DNA of 30,254 nucleotides, taken from assembly GCA_934667175.1 (NCBI GenBank), contig CAKULN010000034.1, forward strand, positions 1-30,254, given 5' to 3'. The translations under genes and the position numbers were made by a program. The notes below the pieces were generated by a model. That model had not been told where the DNA came from. It did no database searches and was given only the letters and a program-made list of their open reading frames with translations. This document shows, piece by piece, positions 30,183 through 30,254 of the stretch. The DNA is from an uncultured Bacteroidales bacterium (GTDB lineage Bacteria > Bacteroidota > Bacteroidia > Bacteroidales > UBA932). Position 1 is the first letter of the stretch. Every line of letters begins with the position of its first letter.

Positions 30183-30254
30183 TTACAGCGTGCCGTTCTC
30201 GGCCTTCTCGATCATCGTCTTGTTGGCGGTGATGTAGATCTCGACGCGGCGGTT
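30183..30254 (-). CDS. OmpA-like C-terminal fragment (gene cut by window edge)
   Basis: Only the last 23 codons and the TAA stop are inside the window. They read NRRVEIYITANKTMIEKAEN and end GTL. NRRVEIYI is the closing motif of OmpA/MotB-type peptidoglycan-binding domains, whose Arg contacts diaminopimelate. The gene product is therefore probably an outer-membrane or periplasmic protein anchored to the cell wall. The N-terminal part lies to the right of the window. A 14-bp terminator follows it. Confidence 0.8.
   Translation of the reverse strand, partial: NRRVEIYITANKTMIEKAENGTL

Noticed and set aside
1..30254. tRNA, rRNA, insertion sequence or prophage genes
   Set aside because: I saw no tRNA-like cloverleaf, rRNA segment, transposase or integrase sequence in the window.

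Overview
The window looks like a chromosomal segment of a gut-type Bacteroidales bacterium of about 50% GC. Evidence: Bacteroidetes-only families (DUF4251, DUF5683, BACON-type lipoproteins, multi-repeat DUF349), many Sec/lipoprotein signal peptides, no obvious Shine-Dalgarno sequences, and several promoters carrying the Bacteroidetes -7 box TAnnTTTG. Rikenellaceae-like or an uncultured Bacteroidales family would fit, but the genus cannot be fixed from sequence reading alone.

Layout. (1) 62-6530, plus strand: a tightly packed run (overlapping or 1-7 nt gaps except one 134-nt gap) encoding a small acidic helical protein, a zinc-ribbon/TM/MORN-like protein, and a series of secreted proteins: unknowns, an NTF2/SnoaL-like protein, a PEGA + SUMF1-fold protein, a CsgG/LpoB-like protein and a small secreted protein. 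(2) 6604-8514: a doubtful small ORF, a membrane protein, a REP-like hairpin and a minus-strand DUF4251 gene. (3) 8515-12890, minus strand: a 936-aa protein with three CbxX/CfqX-type AAA+ modules and a MATE transporter, bracketed by two copies of a 64-bp hairpin repeat. (4) 12891-13417: a busy divergent intergenic region with an array of four GATACA(G) motifs of alternating orientation. (5) 13418-21192, plus strand: LPP20-like lipoprotein, LPP20-like/DUF5683 membrane protein, two paralogous regulatory-domain/BACON lipoproteins flanking a transglutaminase-like protein, a CHASE2 membrane protein and a FecR-like/DUF4384-like partner. (6) 21317-24118, minus strand: two AAA_14/DUF4143 ATPases, each with a promoter built around ~22-bp repeats at 33-bp spacing, together flanked by a duplicated 28-bp terminator. 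(7) 24428-30254: housekeeping genes trmD, DUF349 protein, yidC, a yggS-type PLP protein, and the 3' tail of an OmpA-like gene. Two candidate structured RNAs sit on either side of the yggS-type gene.

The most interesting possibility is that blocks 1, 3 and 5 form one envelope-associated system. It would have a CHASE2/FecR-like sensor pair without an attached kinase or cyclase, lipoproteins and a transglutaminase-like protein in the periplasm, PEGA/SUMF1 and CsgG-like accessory proteins, a membrane-anchored zinc ribbon, and a cytosolic three-module AAA+ ATPase as a remodelling motor. The parts are recognisable families; the combination and its job are not known to me. The left edge cuts into the first operon, so partners may lie upstream.
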